Shown: positions 1-11,413, counted from the stretch's first letter. The stretch: DNA of 64,000 nt from Blasia pusilla (GCA_050084515.1 CM114272.1:7564001-7628000); one strand, 5' to 3'. The notes: generated by a model from the sequence alone, not told the origin. Numbers and translations are program-made.

Positions 1-132
1 GCAGGCTTGCGATGTATGTTGTGTGGTTCCGCCCGTGGTGTAGCCACTATGCTAGTCTGTGATGGATGTTCGAGAGGATGGCATATGGCATGTCTGACGC
101 CGCCTCTCACTAGGGTTCATCTGGGACGATGG
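1..132 (+). pseudogene. PHD-finger fragment, decayed, cut by window edge
   Basis: Frame 1 reads from the window edge to a stop at 130-132. It shows most of a C4HC3 PHD finger: Cys-x2-Cys, then VCDGC, GWH and a Cys followed by LTPPL. The last Cys pair is missing: the usual W-x-C-P-x-C end reads W-M-Y-P and then a stop, so the zinc site cannot close. An LTR-like repeat end lies about 200 bp downstream, so the fragment could be the end of a retroelement polyprotein rather than a host chromatin gene. The upstream part lies outside the window. Confidence 0.6.
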
Positions 133-340
133 ATGTATCCCTGATATACATAGAGTAAGTAGTTCTAGATTCCGACTTGTGTCTGTGACATAGATGACAA
201 GAAGGCGACTAACCATGGGGCCACATGAGCACCCGAACTTTTTGCTCTTAGCGTCCGAGAAATGTATGTCATGGTAGATAGGGATAGATGGATATCTGGA
301 GTTAGAGGGACATAATCACTAGCTAGGGGGGCGATTGGAA

Positions 341-461
341 ATATTTTGGTACTTCTTGGCTCGTTGTTTAGATGCCATGAGTTAGCATGGGATCGTGCGT
401 GTTTGTGTGTACGTTTGTTGACAACGATGTATGTTGTGTAGCGATGTGTATACGCACGACA
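341..461 (+). repeat. End of an LTR-like dispersed repeat (copy A)
   Basis: The stretch from 'ttttggtacttcttg' to 'tacgcacgaca' is closely similar to 28990-29114, the end of the full copy near 28.5 kb. It ends four bases before the next copy begins at about 465, so two copies lie end to end. The sequence between 133 and 340 shows no coding content that I recognise. Confidence 0.55.
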
Positions 462-464
462 ACT

Positions 465-1057
465 ATCACGACTTTTAGGATAGATCGGCGAGATCTAGTA
501 GAGCGCATTCGAAGATACTGGAGGACAACCTCAAGAGATCAAGGATGACCTGTTGAGGCCACGGGTAACTTGAGAGAGCAGGTTTCCCTTTCGTTTCAAC
601 TCATTTGGAGCCATATAAAAAAACTTACTATTTCGGGTAAGTTTCCATTTGGAGTATGGAAATGGATCTTGACCCGCTACTATAGGTCAAGAGTTAAGGA
701 GGTGACATGTGAACATAGATTATTGAGGAGAGAGTTTGGGCGAGAGAAGACAATATACTTCCAAGAGAGAGAATGAACTTCTTATCTCTTTGTTAACCTC
801 TTGACATGAGACGATGGAGCTTTGATTTTGTTTTCCGTGTGTCTGTATCCCAAACCTCTTATTAAGAGAATGAATTTGATTTGACATGAAAAAAATTGCA
901 CAACATAGAAAGATTGACGTGAGACTTTATTGTGAGATCTATTTAATTTAATTAAAACATTTTGATATTTCTTATTTCATTATTTGGATCATGCATATTT
1001 GTGTGTACATTTATTGACAACGATATATGTTATGTAATGATGTGTATGCGCACGATA
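465..1057 (+). repeat. LTR-like dispersed repeat (copy B)
   Basis: Aligns end to end with 28474-29114. Shared landmarks are 'gagatctagtagagcgc', 'gagagcaggtttccc', 'catttggagccatat', a paired TTGACC/GGTCAA-type block near 670-690, and the terminal 'tgtgtatgcgcacga'. It has drifted and lost internal bases compared with the 641-bp copy. A 5' TGTCACG and 3' CGACA in the full copy fit LTR ends. No coding region is attached, so this is probably a solo LTR. Confidence 0.5.
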
Positions 1058-1081
1058 CCTTCCGAGAATATAATAAAATTT

Positions 1082-1241
1082 CTAGTCGTCAATCCGGGCC
1101 ATGGACGGAAATGAAGGACTAATCTTATTGGCCAAAAAAATTCATGCTACCCAATGAATGAAAAAAACATTTTCCTATTGCCTATATAAGAATAAATATT
1201 TTCTTGCAAATCAAGAAGACCCTCTCCCATAACAATATAGA
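1082..1241 (-). mobile_element. Short non-autonomous Helitron
   Basis: On the minus strand the segment starts TCTATATTGTTATGGGAGAG at 1241 and ends CTAG at 1085-1082, after a GC-rich inverted motif (CCGTCCATGG). It parallels the 173-bp element at 35225-35397: both share the TCTATATT start, the 'TTGCAAATCAAGA' block on the plus strand and a CTAG end. The flanking bases are not the ideal A/T pair, so the ends are less certain than those of the 35-kb copy. Confidence 0.45.
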
Positions 1242-2040
1242 CGTTTAATCTGGCAATCAGATGTATAAGTGCACTCCATTGTATAACTTCACTCATACTC
1301 TCTTCTTGGTGTCACTCGGTGAGTTGATTAGGATGAAAGAAAAACAAGTTCGATCTAAATCTGAAGGTTTGATTCTTGTAGTTCAATTGCTTGAAGGTCA
1401 ATGGTCGATCTTTGTGGTTATGGCATATATGTCTCTCAATAGGCATTCAACTCTAGAACTCGATAACATGAATTGATCAAGAGAACTCAAAGTGTTCTAA
1501 CAAGGAGAACACTTTCCGGACAGAGTAGATAAATGGTTTGATGGAATCAGGAAATTGATGGCTTCATTGGTGTTCCAGAAGAACTCGCCTGACCTCTGGT
1601 TTCTACTCAGATCTGAAGTCTGTAAGAGCTGCGAAGCTTGTTCAAAGAAGAAGAATCACTGGAAATTTTGTGGACTATGGAAATCACGGCCAAAGATGAG
1701 GAGTGAAGGGGAGTGTGAGTTGCCTAAACTTAGTAAAACAATTTATGAAGAGGATTTAAGTGAAGGGTTTCCAAGTTTCCAAATTCGGAAGTGTGACATT
1801 TAGGACTTCTGCTCTAGCTCATTCCGTTACTGCATCTATGCGACGTAAGGCTCTGGACGGATTCACGGTCCGAGATGAGCAAGCGAATCAATAACTGCTC
1901 TGCATGAGGAAGCGCTGATCAGATCGCTTTCAGTGCGAAGGTGGTCAGGCAGGCCAACAAACAATCACCACAACTAGAAGGAAGCACTTCGGTTCGCCTA
2001 TGAGATAGACCAGAGATTGCATCTGCCAAGTAGACTGTAG
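1242..2040. other. Intergenic, no supported gene
   Basis: Short open frames occur (for example 1261-1476 and 1555-1803), but they show no recognisable domain, splice context or coding bias. The 3' end of the minus-strand Kelch gene begins at 2041. Confidence 0.4.
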
Positions 2041-5000
2041 TTACGTAGGCGGAGGGCCCTCACGAGGACTTGTCATGTGGCGCTTATACTGACTTCGCAG
2101 ATGTTCAACCTCATTCCGCAACCTGCACATTGGCGAAGTGATATCTTAGAGTTCAACTATGACCTCCAGAGATACGGCGGCGTTTTCTTGGACGTTGGTC
2201 TACACTCGTCCGCGTGAGGTCGAAGGCATTCAAAGGAATGAGTACGATTTTCGTATTATTACACGTACCTGTTACAGATCTGAGATAGAGAGTCTGAAAT
2301 TGTTCTAGCTTTCTGCAGCTTCTTGGTCAGGATACTATGGCCCTGCACGGCTTTTCTTCTCTTCTCTGCTTCTACCTGTTGTCAATGGCAAGATTGTGTT
2401 ACACTCGGCAACGGTTGAATTTCATAGCACAGTAAAGGGATAGAGTGAGACTGCCACTATGGTTATTGATCACGACACACCTTTAGTGTAGTACGCAATT
2501 CTTCTAGAGCTACATGGGTGCGTGCCAACTCAGTCGTTTTCTCTCTTAATGCTTCTTCGGATTCAGCAGCCTTAAGCTGCAAATTCCTGGCCTTTTCAAG
2601 CTCCTCGAGAAGGCTGGTCTGTAATTGTAATCCATCGATTGCTGGACCAATAAGCAAATTGTTAGCCAGACATTAATGGGCAGTGAGCTTGCAACTGTCA
2701 TGGTTAAACAATCTGCTGTGAACTCCTGTTTGGTCTCCATTGCAGATTGGAGATATTGACCAGAACGATATATATAGTCCACTTCGTTCAGGTCAATAAG
2801 TCTAGCACAGGTGATGTTCATGCCATTCAATAGGACTCAGATCTTTAAACCAACTCAGAAGTTCTTGAGCTTATGGGCATCACAAGAGTCAAATTCCAAA
2901 CCTGCCGCGTTCTCCAGAAAGAAGATATCTTGTGATGCCCCGAGTGCATGTACACCCCCAAAGACGATTAGACGTTGTCCTGCTTCCACCATTGTATGCA
3001 TGGACCGGCCATATATCTCCCCTCCTCGCCCAGTTTCAGCTAGAGCCAGACGGTTTTCCCTGACTAGCCATTCTGTCCATTTTTTATGCTCAGTATGGAA
3101 ACTGAATACGTCTCCTAAATACTCCTGTCCATCAAAGCCCCCATGTAGCACAAGATGCTGACCAACTACAGCAATTGAGTGCTGCCTCCGTGGTGAGGGT
3201 ACTGGACCTCGCAATTCAAAAGACTCCCATGTCCTTGAGTCCAAGTCTATCGCATGCAGGTCATCTAAATGGTCCCTACCATTGTAGCCCCCAAAAATAT
3301 ACAGTTTATTTCCAACCACTGCTGCACCATGACCCCGACGAGCAACCGGAGGTGTGCCGAAGCACTCTGGAGAAGTCCACAACATCCAATGCAGATCCAA
3401 GATCCATAAGTCGTTAAGCAGACCCACTGATGATCTGTAACCCCCGAACACCACCATGTGTGGCCCATTCTTGTACAAACAACTTGTGTGTTGGCACCTG
3501 GGGCCTGGTTGTGCACCCGCCATTATGTTTGGCTGTGACCATTCACAAGACACTGAAACACGAACACATACTTCTGTTAGGGGTCGAGGTTCAATGGCTG
3601 TTAGTACCTGCTCAGTGAGCTTCAATGAAAAGAATCACCAGTCCCTCATGGGGACAGTTGCTACTCCAAGTAATTGATTCCTAGCAGCTATAATATTTCA
3701 AGGGACTTGTAAGGTCGCGTGGTTGTCCTCTATTGCAGTAGACTTAGGCTGAATAACATGGGTCATCGACACTTAAGCTCAAAAGTTTATGACCTTACAA
3801 GGTTGACACAAAGGCCATATCCCATTACTAAGCGAGTTTGTGTGTTCGGGCAGCAACATATACGAAATATCATAAACTTACAACTATTTTCGGAAAGATA
3901 CATGACAAAAACTTCCGAGAACTCCTTTGCACCATCAAAGCCCCCAAAGACAACCATCTTGTCTCTTCCAAATGCACAAGCTGTGTGTGTGTGCATGGGA
4001 GGAGGAATAACACATCCGTCTGCCACTGACATCACAGGTTCTTTCCATTGCAGTACATCTGGGCCATCCACACATGACAAAACTGGTGCTCTTAGTCAGG
4101 TGACTGAACCTGAATGCATCAGAATTGGAGAAACTCAAGTGCTTGAATGTGGGACACTTCTCAAGGTCAGTTACAGACTTTGAAAGTCCTAGATCTAAAG
4201 GTTGATGGGGAAGATTGTCATGAATAGAAGAATCAATTTGGGCTGCTCCTGGCACCCTCTAACTGAATCTAGCCATTTTGTAAAACTGGAGATCCCTGTG
4301 AATTGCAAATGTTTTGCTATAACTGAGTGTTACGTCGATTAAAGGGGGACAGTGGTCATGTCTCACAAAGTGATAGAAGAAGTCCATCCTGGAAGCTCCA
4401 AGGGGGTTAGGGACTCAAACAGTGGAATTAAATAGATCACATTCTGGCACAAAGAATTCAGGCAAGAATGTTATACTTGAAAAACTTCTTTTCTCTCTGC
4501 ACTAAAGAAATCCTGGCACAACAAATGCCCTCTATTGTTTAAATCTATCGTCAAACTTTAAGTGACGGTTTAGGTCAAACCCTACCTGTTTCATAAACAA
4601 GTACGTCATTGAAATACTCTGTTCCGTTGAAGCCTCCGAAGATTACTACACGTGAAAAGACATTTGAGCCACTGCTTCCTGGTAAAGAAACTGCTGAGTG
4701 GCCCGCACGAGCACGTGGGAGCCATGGATTTGTTGGGGTTGTCCATCTTAGCTCGACTACGCCATTGAACACAAAGATCATCACAAATCATTCCGTGAAG
4801 AAAAATTGATGCCTTCAATTTTGAGAGTGAAATGGAAGAGATGATCAAGTACCATTTTCTACCAAGGACTACTGCACCACATGACAGCAAAGGGCAAGCA
4901 ATTGTCCAATTAGCATCTGATAATCCCCTCGTGAGTAAGCATGTCAAGCTAGCAGGTAAGAAAGCTGTTATCTGTTTAGATGTCTGTGATGTGGTGAATC

Positions 5001-7930
5001 TACTAGTGCCATTCTCTCGAAGGAAGTGCTGTGGAGTGAAAGAGGAATATCGCTAGATACAAGGCTTCAGTGACATTGTCTAGGAGTACTTGACAATCTC
5101 AGCACCAAGACAGACTTGAAATAAAGCGAAAAGCATAATACTCACCATCAAGAAAGCCAGAAGTCCAAACAGGGTTCCTAGCCATAGCAGTTCCAGCTAA
5201 TTTGATCAATTTTGTCTTTCCAGTTTCTAGCTCAATCACCAACTTATTTGTCTCATTCTGTACCCGTTCTGCACCCTTCAGATCGGTCTCCAGGACTGTG
5301 ACTCTAGCAGCTAGCTTTTGAGCTTCCTCAAGCACAGAGGACCTCCTGGGTATACCCAGCCAAGTTTCATTGTTAGCATTTTGAGCCCCACTCAATACTA
5401 CTTGAATACTACTTGCGTAGCAAAGTCATCTCAAAAGAGAATTCAGTTGAGGATGACCATTGAGAACATGCACATGGACGTCAAAGATTTCAAGACTTGG
5501 GAACTGGATTTTCTTAAATCTGGCCAAAATGGACAATCTAACGTCCCCCTCAGACAAGGCAAACTGACTCCTCCAAGAAATGCCTCGGATTCGGCAAGGA
5601 GCTACTTGTTAAACTGGGCAGCAATTCCTTTGCAGTTATCTTACAGGAATACAGTGCAGGGACTGTCTCTTCACTAAATATATTTGAAGCCTTGTGGTAA
5701 GTGTCAGAGGTTTTTCTACCTGTTAACTGCGGTGTGAAGCACCCAGACAGAGAACAACGTCTGCAACCGTCTATGTGCAGTCCACTTTTGCTTCTGATCA
5801 AATTTTTTTTTTGCAGTCTTCCAGGACTGTACTCTCATTCTCCATGATTGGAAAGCAGCTGACCTGTGATGCATGCTTTTCCGGTCTCTAGTAAGTCTCT
5901 GTACAACTATTCAAACCAGAAACTTAGCCTGGATAACCCATGGATCAAATTGTTGGATTGGTTCTTGGTTCTTTGGGAAGTACCAATCTGGAAGTACATG
6001 ACAAAAGAATTAACTTTCCTGTAAGGGCAATCTTCCAAGGGTTGGTAGTAGCAACTTTTACACTCAAAGTAAGGCTCCAAACTGCCTTTAGAAGTTCAAG
6101 GCAAGGTAAAGGCTCTGTCTTACCTAGATTTAATCAAGTGTTTGGCACAATTTCTTTTAATGATTTTCATGGATTCGTGGCGCTTTCTCAATGCCATGAA
6201 CACCCGTCTTAGACACCAGGTCTTCACCTTGACTACTAAATATTTCTCCAGTGTCTTGAGGTTCCATCTTCTGAGGACAAGTTGGTGCCATCTGATCATA
6301 ATAACCTGTTGCAGCCTTCCTTTCCTACGTTTCTGAAAGTGAGCCAGCCGTTCTCTCATAACGAGAGATGTGTTCATCTTCTTATACCAGGTCTCAAAGG
6401 CACTCTGTAGTATTCTGGATTCTCTGAACTCCTTGCTCAGCTCCGACTCTTTGTTTTGGTGTTTCTTCCAAGCAACAACCATTAACCATCCCTTAACACA
6501 GTCACCCACCAACCTCTCGAAAAGAAAGTGATTGGATTCCAAAACCTTATTTTTGGATGAGCAGACAGCACTGTGCCATTGGCGCCAAGCCTTGTGAAGG
6601 TGCTTGACAGACCAAACCTTACATGCTCTTTTATTTTGTACTTGCTTCCAGAGCACACCTGAACCGAAATTCTGCCATCCTTTAAAGTAGATCCTTGACC
6701 GAAATACTGTCCATTTCCTGACAAACCTGGACACCTTGTTTTGCAGTTGCTTGTTTAAATGACTCTTTGTCTGCCAAGATTGGAAACACTTTTCTAAAAT
6801 ACATTTAGACCAGTGATGCCTTGCTTGAAAGTTGAGTCTCCTCTTCTTTTTGATCCTCTCAGAACCCATCATGAACTCATCAAATCTTTTCAGGAAGTTG
6901 CGTCGGTGCCAGATGAGTGCTGCTTTCTTAAGAACCTGCACAGAAAATGTAAGATCTTTGGCTCTCTCCACACAGCCATGTAGAATTACACCTTCGATGC
7001 AGTTTTAAAGACTCGCTTATTGGTCTCAACTTGTACTGATCCACTTTTGTTTAAAAATAGCCAAAGTCACGCGGTAGTCTTTAGTCCGAACTGGAGACAC
7101 AGAGTTCGTTGCTACATCTGATGAGTGGAAGCCTTGAACTCAGCTAAGATGTGAAGAAAACTAGGTGCACTTATAGAAAATATATTTGAAGCAGTGTTGA
7201 AAAGGTGGGAGGTTTCTTGCCCTTTTCTTTCTGCAATGCTCTACAAATTGGCACCAGGAAAACATTGTTGTGTAGAGGGACCGGCTTCGTGCAATGACTT
7301 GCATTTGATTGACGACACGATTTCGCAGAGCCTCTGCTTTTGTGATCAGGTGAAGCTCTTCCTTCAGTCTCTGTAGGGCTTCCTCCAAACGTTTCCTGTC
7401 ATGCTGGGATCTTGCCTGAGCCTCCAAAACTTGCCTGGATGCCTGAACAAGACATGTTTTTCTTAGTAAGAATCACAGATTCTTTCTGTCCTGAAACTTG
7501 CCAAGCATTCAAATCTACGTGAACGTGAACAGCAGTGTCAGTCATTGAATAGTTCAGAACCTTACATCACTAACTTGCTTTTGGAGTTGCTGATTGCGAT
7601 GCTCCAGCTCCAACAAAGCTGTGTTTTTCTGCCATTCCCACATGGAAACTGCATGCTGCTATTGCAAGTTAGTACTAGATCTTGCACAACCATCTCCTGT
7701 GGCCCTTCAATCTGGTGTAATATATGTTCATCGTTTGTTTTCTGGCCAGGCAGTGCAGTTGCAGAAGGCAAAAGTCCTACATGAAGAAGAGATACAAGTG
7801 ATGAGTGTGCACAAAGCTCTTTTTTTTCTGGCCCTGTTCCATTTTCTACCACTGCGGACACCAAACAATCTGCTAACCCTTCGCTCAAGCGATCTAGAAC
7901 TCTCTCCCTTGGGCATGGGCATTTGTGGCT
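2041..7930 (-). CDS. SFI1-like repeat / coiled-coil / Kelch-propeller protein (main body of gene)
   Basis: Multi-exon minus-strand gene, probably continuing upstream at 14406-15626. Exons I can place: about 7655-7567 (coiled coil), about 7443-7166, 6935-6124 (about 270 residues), 5345-5146 (coiled coil), a Kelch exon ending at 4586, Kelch exons near 4060-3870 and 3610-2860, then coiled-coil exons 2641-2481, 2342-2269 and 2122-2041 (stop TAA). The last three join in phase at GT/AG sites. Exon 6935-6124 carries about eight Trp/Phe-centred repeats (for example ALIWHRR, CFQSWQTK, FKGWQNF, AFETWYKK), the pattern of SFI1 centrin-binding helices. The Kelch part has six VVFGGF/GG-type blades, enough for one propeller. 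SFI1 proteins bind centrin at basal bodies and spindle poles; that role here is inferred. Exons between 5.4 and 6.1 kb and near 2.7 kb are unresolved. Confidence 0.7.
2860..3610 (-). other. Kelch blades 3-6 exon
   Basis: Encodes four consecutive Kelch repeats. Each shows a GH/QH pair followed by a beta strand ending in GG (MVVFGGY, LYIFGGY, LVLHGGF, LIVFGGV) and a downstream W. With the two blades encoded near 4.6-4.8 kb and 3.9-4.1 kb this gives six blades. Kelch propellers bind partner proteins; no BTB or F-box is seen nearby, so a ubiquitin-ligase role is not supported. Confidence 0.75.
6124..6935 (-). other. SFI1-like Trp-repeat exon
   Basis: Single long exon. The acceptor is TTTTCTGTGCAG just above 6935 and the donor is AG|GTAAGA at 6124/6123. 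It encodes about 270 basic, helical residues with Trp or Phe spaced roughly 25-35 residues apart. Highly charged, no Pro-rich linker, no signal peptide. An IQ-motif or generic coiled-coil protein is the alternative reading. Confidence 0.6.
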
Positions 7931-8104
7931 GAAGACTGTGTGAGCTTTGGCTATTCTCCCGGATTAGTGCTTGGAAAAATCAATGCCTTCACCAGAAAAT
8001 ATCTCCTACATGGAGAATCCAAACCGCAGCTTGAAATCTGGTCCAAATGATGCCCAGCAGGTGTGATGCGAGGCACATGCATGAAAGGGGTCCCATAAGA
8101 CTAC

Positions 8105-8786
8105 TGTTGAAATTTGTTAATATCTAGTTTAGTCATGCTCTAAAAATAGTTAGTCAGATACTAACTTAGTTGGATACTAATTTAGTTAGCTAGAGATAAC
8201 TTAGTGTTCCTCTATCTTTTAGGGTAACCTTGAATTAGGGCAATTCTCGAGTGAGGGTTAGCCACCATCTGTTATTTAGGGTATGGATCTGTTCAAGAAG
8301 ATCTAAGGGCCAGAAGTGCTCACCCTGATGTATATAATGTCTCTGTTTAGAGAGCAGAAGTCAATTCTACAGCATGCACAGTTTTGGTGAGGACTCCTGA
8401 GGCTCTTGGTCCTGCTGCAGAGTGATCAGAGAATAGGAAGAGGAGATTGAGACTAATTGCTGTGCTTGCTAGAGCCTCACTGGAAGGCAGGTTGTTTTGT
8501 CTAGTATGCTGATGGAGATTGTTTGTGCTCAATGGTGAGCCATGTCTGATCTCTGAGCTGGTGACATGTGAGGACCTGTAGTGTGAGTGCAAGGTGTGGC
8601 TGAGTAGAATCCTTCTTAGTATCTCTTAGATAGTAAGAAGAGTCACATCATGGTAGGGCTCTGATTTGGCAATAGAGATAGGAACTGATTTGCTGATTGT
8701 GTACAAGCTGAAATCATGGATGGTCTAGCTGATGCTAGCTCTGACTTTGTACAAGGAGATACTTCTGCTCGTCAATCATATTCTCA
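8105..8786 (+). repeat. 5' LTR of copia element
   Basis: 682 bp, TG...CA ends. It holds a TATA-like TATATAAT at 8331-8338 that can serve as the promoter. The Gag start codon at 8716 is inside this LTR, so the final 71 bp are coding. Confidence 0.95.
8331..8338 (+). promoter_or_regulatory. LTR TATA box
   Basis: TATATAAT inside the 5' LTR, about 385 bp before the Gag ATG. It is repeated at the matching place in the 3' LTR. No other strong TATA motif is seen in the LTR; the assignment rests on position and motif. Confidence 0.5.
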
Positions 8787-9585
8787 GGTTATGGGCCCAC
8801 CACGCTTCCGCTTCCGCTGCGTTCAGGTTATGGGCCCACCCCAAACCTTTCTCCTTAGTGATTTCAGCAGTGTAGAGAAGTTAGATGGTGGGAACTATAG
8901 AGAATGGTCCAGAACCATGATGGACATTCTAATGCTGAAAGGGTTGTGGGTGTATGTTGAGATGAAACCTCACAATCTAGAAGAGCTTGTGGTAAACTTC
9001 GCTTGGAGACAGCAAAATCAGTTGGCAGCTATCTTACTCAAACAGACCCTGAACTCCTCTATGAGGGAGTTGGTGGATGGTATAAGCAATGCTTGGGAGA
9101 TCTGGTCCAAGCTGAAGAGTTTGAACAAGGAGTCAGCTTTGACTCTAGCTATGCAAAGATGGAAGACATTGAGCTCGACAAGGATGGCTGACACAGATAG
9201 AGTTGCATCTCACATTGCCAAAATGGAGTCAACTTTTGCACAAGTGAAAGCAGTTGGACAGGAACTGATTCCTATATGGAAGGTAACCCTGTTGCTATCC
9301 TCCTTACCTCCTCGATTTGATACAATGGTTACAATCTTTGAAACCTGGGAGGCAGATTTGCTTACATGGGAATCTGTGACCAACAAGCTCCTGAGATATG
9401 ATCAGAAGCGAGAGGTGATTGTGGAAGAAACAGTCATGCTCAACAGGGATAGGAAGTGGAAAGAGACCAGAACTTGTTACATTTGTGCAGAGAAGGGACA
9501 TCTTTGCTGCAATTGTCCAAAGAAGTTGAAAAGGGAGAGAAAGTTAAAAGGAGTGGATCTGCAGTCAAGAATCAAGAGAAGTTGA
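8716..9585 (+). CDS. gag: Copia Gag, N-terminus encoded in LTR and primer site
   Basis: Starts at ATG 8716 in the 5' LTR and reads through the LTR end and primer-binding site into a retrotransposon Gag core (LDGGNYREW, a WEIWSKL block, LPPRFDTM). It ends in a CCHC zinc knuckle, C-x2-C-x4-H-x4-C, at about 9475-9516. The frame stops at 9585; one missing base at about 9530-9545 would carry it on toward protease. No other start fits, because the conserved core follows with no stop from 8716. Gag would package the element RNA. Confidence 0.85.
   Translation: MDGLADASSDFVQGDTSARQSYSQVMGPPRFRFRCVQVMGPPQTFLLSDFSSVEKLDGGNYREWSRTMMDILMLKGLWVYVEMKPHNLEELVVNFAWRQQNQLAAILLKQTLNSSMRELVDGISNAWEIWSKLKSLNKESALTLAMQRWKTLSSTRMADTDRVASHIAKMESTFAQVKAVGQELIPIWKVTLLLSSLPPRFDTMVTIFETWEADLLTWESVTNKLLRYDQKREVIVEETVMLNRDRKWKETRTCYICAEKGHLCCNCPKKLKRERKLKGVDLQSRIKRS
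8787..8840 (+). promoter_or_regulatory. Primer-binding site, half-tRNA(iMet) type, duplicated
   Basis: Directly after the LTR stands GGTTATGGGCCCACC, the complement of the initiator-Met tRNA anticodon region as in Drosophila copia. The match to plant tRNA(iMet) as I remember it continues through ACGCTTCCGCT to 8812. The same 15 bases recur at 8826-8840, exactly 39 bp later. The whole stretch is in frame inside Gag (two QVMGPP units). Confidence 0.8.
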
Positions 9586-11413
9586 TGGAGAAGCAAAGTA
9601 CCTCCTACAGGGAGAAGGATAAGGCAAAGGTTGCTGGAGTGATGACTACTGAATACACATCTGATGAAAGTTGCTGTTCTTTCATGATGGCCTCGTGTGA
9701 GAAAGATCTCAAGAGGAGCAGTGGATGGTGGGTGGACTCGGTGCAACATCACATGTCTGTCATCAAGAGGAGTTGTTCTCAGACCTAAAACCAGCAAGTA
9801 ATCATCACGTGAGAAGTGCTTCTGGATTGTTAAGTCTTGTGGGAGGGGTTGGCTCAGTTTCTATTTTCTTCAGTGCTGATGAAAGCCAATTGATGAAATG
9901 GCAGCTGCATGGAGTGTTATATGTTGCAGATTACATAAAAAATCTGTTGTCAGTTAAGAAATTATTGAGGCAGGAATTGATGTGCACTTCTGGAACTCAA
10001 ACCAGACTTGCACACTTGAAAAAATGGGAAAGTCTTGTGCCGAGGAGTGGTACAAGGAAATTTGTTCAAACTGCTGGAATGTGATCCAGAGGAGCAGGTA
10101 AATCTCACTGAGAATAGGAGCTTGCTGAATCTGTGGCATTGCAGATTGGGGCACCTATCGGAACACAGCATTCGAGCTCTGCAAGGAATGTCATGTGGTG
10201 TGGAGATTGAGAAGTCACAGAAGCTTGAGTTCTGTGAGGCTTGTGTGCAAGGAAAGCTCACAAGTCACCCGCTCCCAGAAGGTCACTTAACAGGTCTGAA
10301 AGATTATTGGACCTGATTCACTCTGATGTGTGTGGACCAATGCCTGTAAAGTCACTAGGAGGAGCACGCTATTTTGTGTCATTTGTGGACGACAAGAGTA
10401 GAAAGAGCTTTGTGTACCTGATAAGCAGCAAGGCTCAAGTTCTAGAGAAATTTGTTATCTTTGTCAACATGACAGAGAGGCAAGTTGAACAAAGAGTGAA
10501 GAGACTTAGGTCTGATGGAGGAGGAGAATATGCAAGTAAAGACTTTCAAGCATATCTCTCAGCCAAGGGATATTAAAAGATGTTACGGCACGTGACAGCC
10601 CCCACCAAAATGGAGTAGCTGAAAGGCTGAATAGAACCTTGCAAGAGAAAGCCTTGAGCATGTTGCAACATGCCAAGCTTGGTCAAGAATTCTGGGAGCA
10701 GCTATCATGACAGCGAATTATCTGAGGAACATCAGTCCCACAGCGGCCTTGAAGAATGTAACTCCAGAAGAGTGCTGGTCTGGTAAGAAACCTGACATTT
10801 CTAGATTGAAAGTGTTTGGTTGTGTTGGCTATGCCCTCACCCCTGATACACAAAGGAGGAAACTAGATGCAAAGGCTGACAAGTACATATTTGTTGGGTA
10901 TGAAGAAGGGCTGAAAGGATACATGTTGTATAATCCTAGAACCTGCAAGGCAATTGAAAGCAATGATGTGACTTTTGATGAGAAGAGTTTTTGGAAAGAC
11001 TCTGAGCACAAAGAGTCAATGGTCACCAGAGTGATGCCAGTAATCACTTCTGTTGTCACTCCTGTAAACATCCCTGTAGTGTCGAACTCACATCAAGATG
11101 GTGATAAGGAGGAAGTATCAAAGGATACACTTGCAGAATGTAGTGGAGGATTAGATACTTGCACCCAAGGTGTAAGAGAGGAAGATCATGTTGAAAATGA
11201 TCAGCCTATGAAGGTGTACCAAAGGAGAAGTGCAGCCAAGCAAGTTCTAGAGGCACATGAGTCCACATAGGGAGTGATCAAGGAGATCTCAGAGCAAAGG
11301 AGATCTGGAAGAATTTCCAAACCTGTAGAAAGGTTGGGGCTAAACGAAGCTCATTCTATTGAAGAAGGAGTTGTAGAGCCCAACTCTTTGAGTGAGGCTA
11401 TGAGCAGGAATGA
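9586..11413 (+). pseudogene. pol: Copia protease-integrase region, repeatedly frameshifted
   Basis: Homology is continuous but the frame is broken. The protease motif D-S-G-A near 9735 needs one more G. Integrase shows an HHCC zinc finger (WHCRLGH ... CEAC, about 10130-10250) and catalytic D, D and E (HSDVCGP at about 10325, RSDGGGEY at about 10510, VAERLN at about 10617). The copia-specific LKVFGC and FVGYEEGLKGY blocks follow. Each break is a loss of one base: near 9540, 9737, 9965, 10026, 10280, 10572, 10692 and 11413. There is also a TAG at 11268. No active integrase can be made from this copy as read. Confidence 0.85.

Noticed and set aside
8347-8592. 81-codon minus-strand frame in both LTRs
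   Set aside because: Appears in both LTRs simply because they are copies; no domain and no start context.
9586-11413. Programmed frameshifting in copia pol
   Set aside because: Too many shifts (about eight), all of one sign, with no slippery heptamers; better explained by lost bases.
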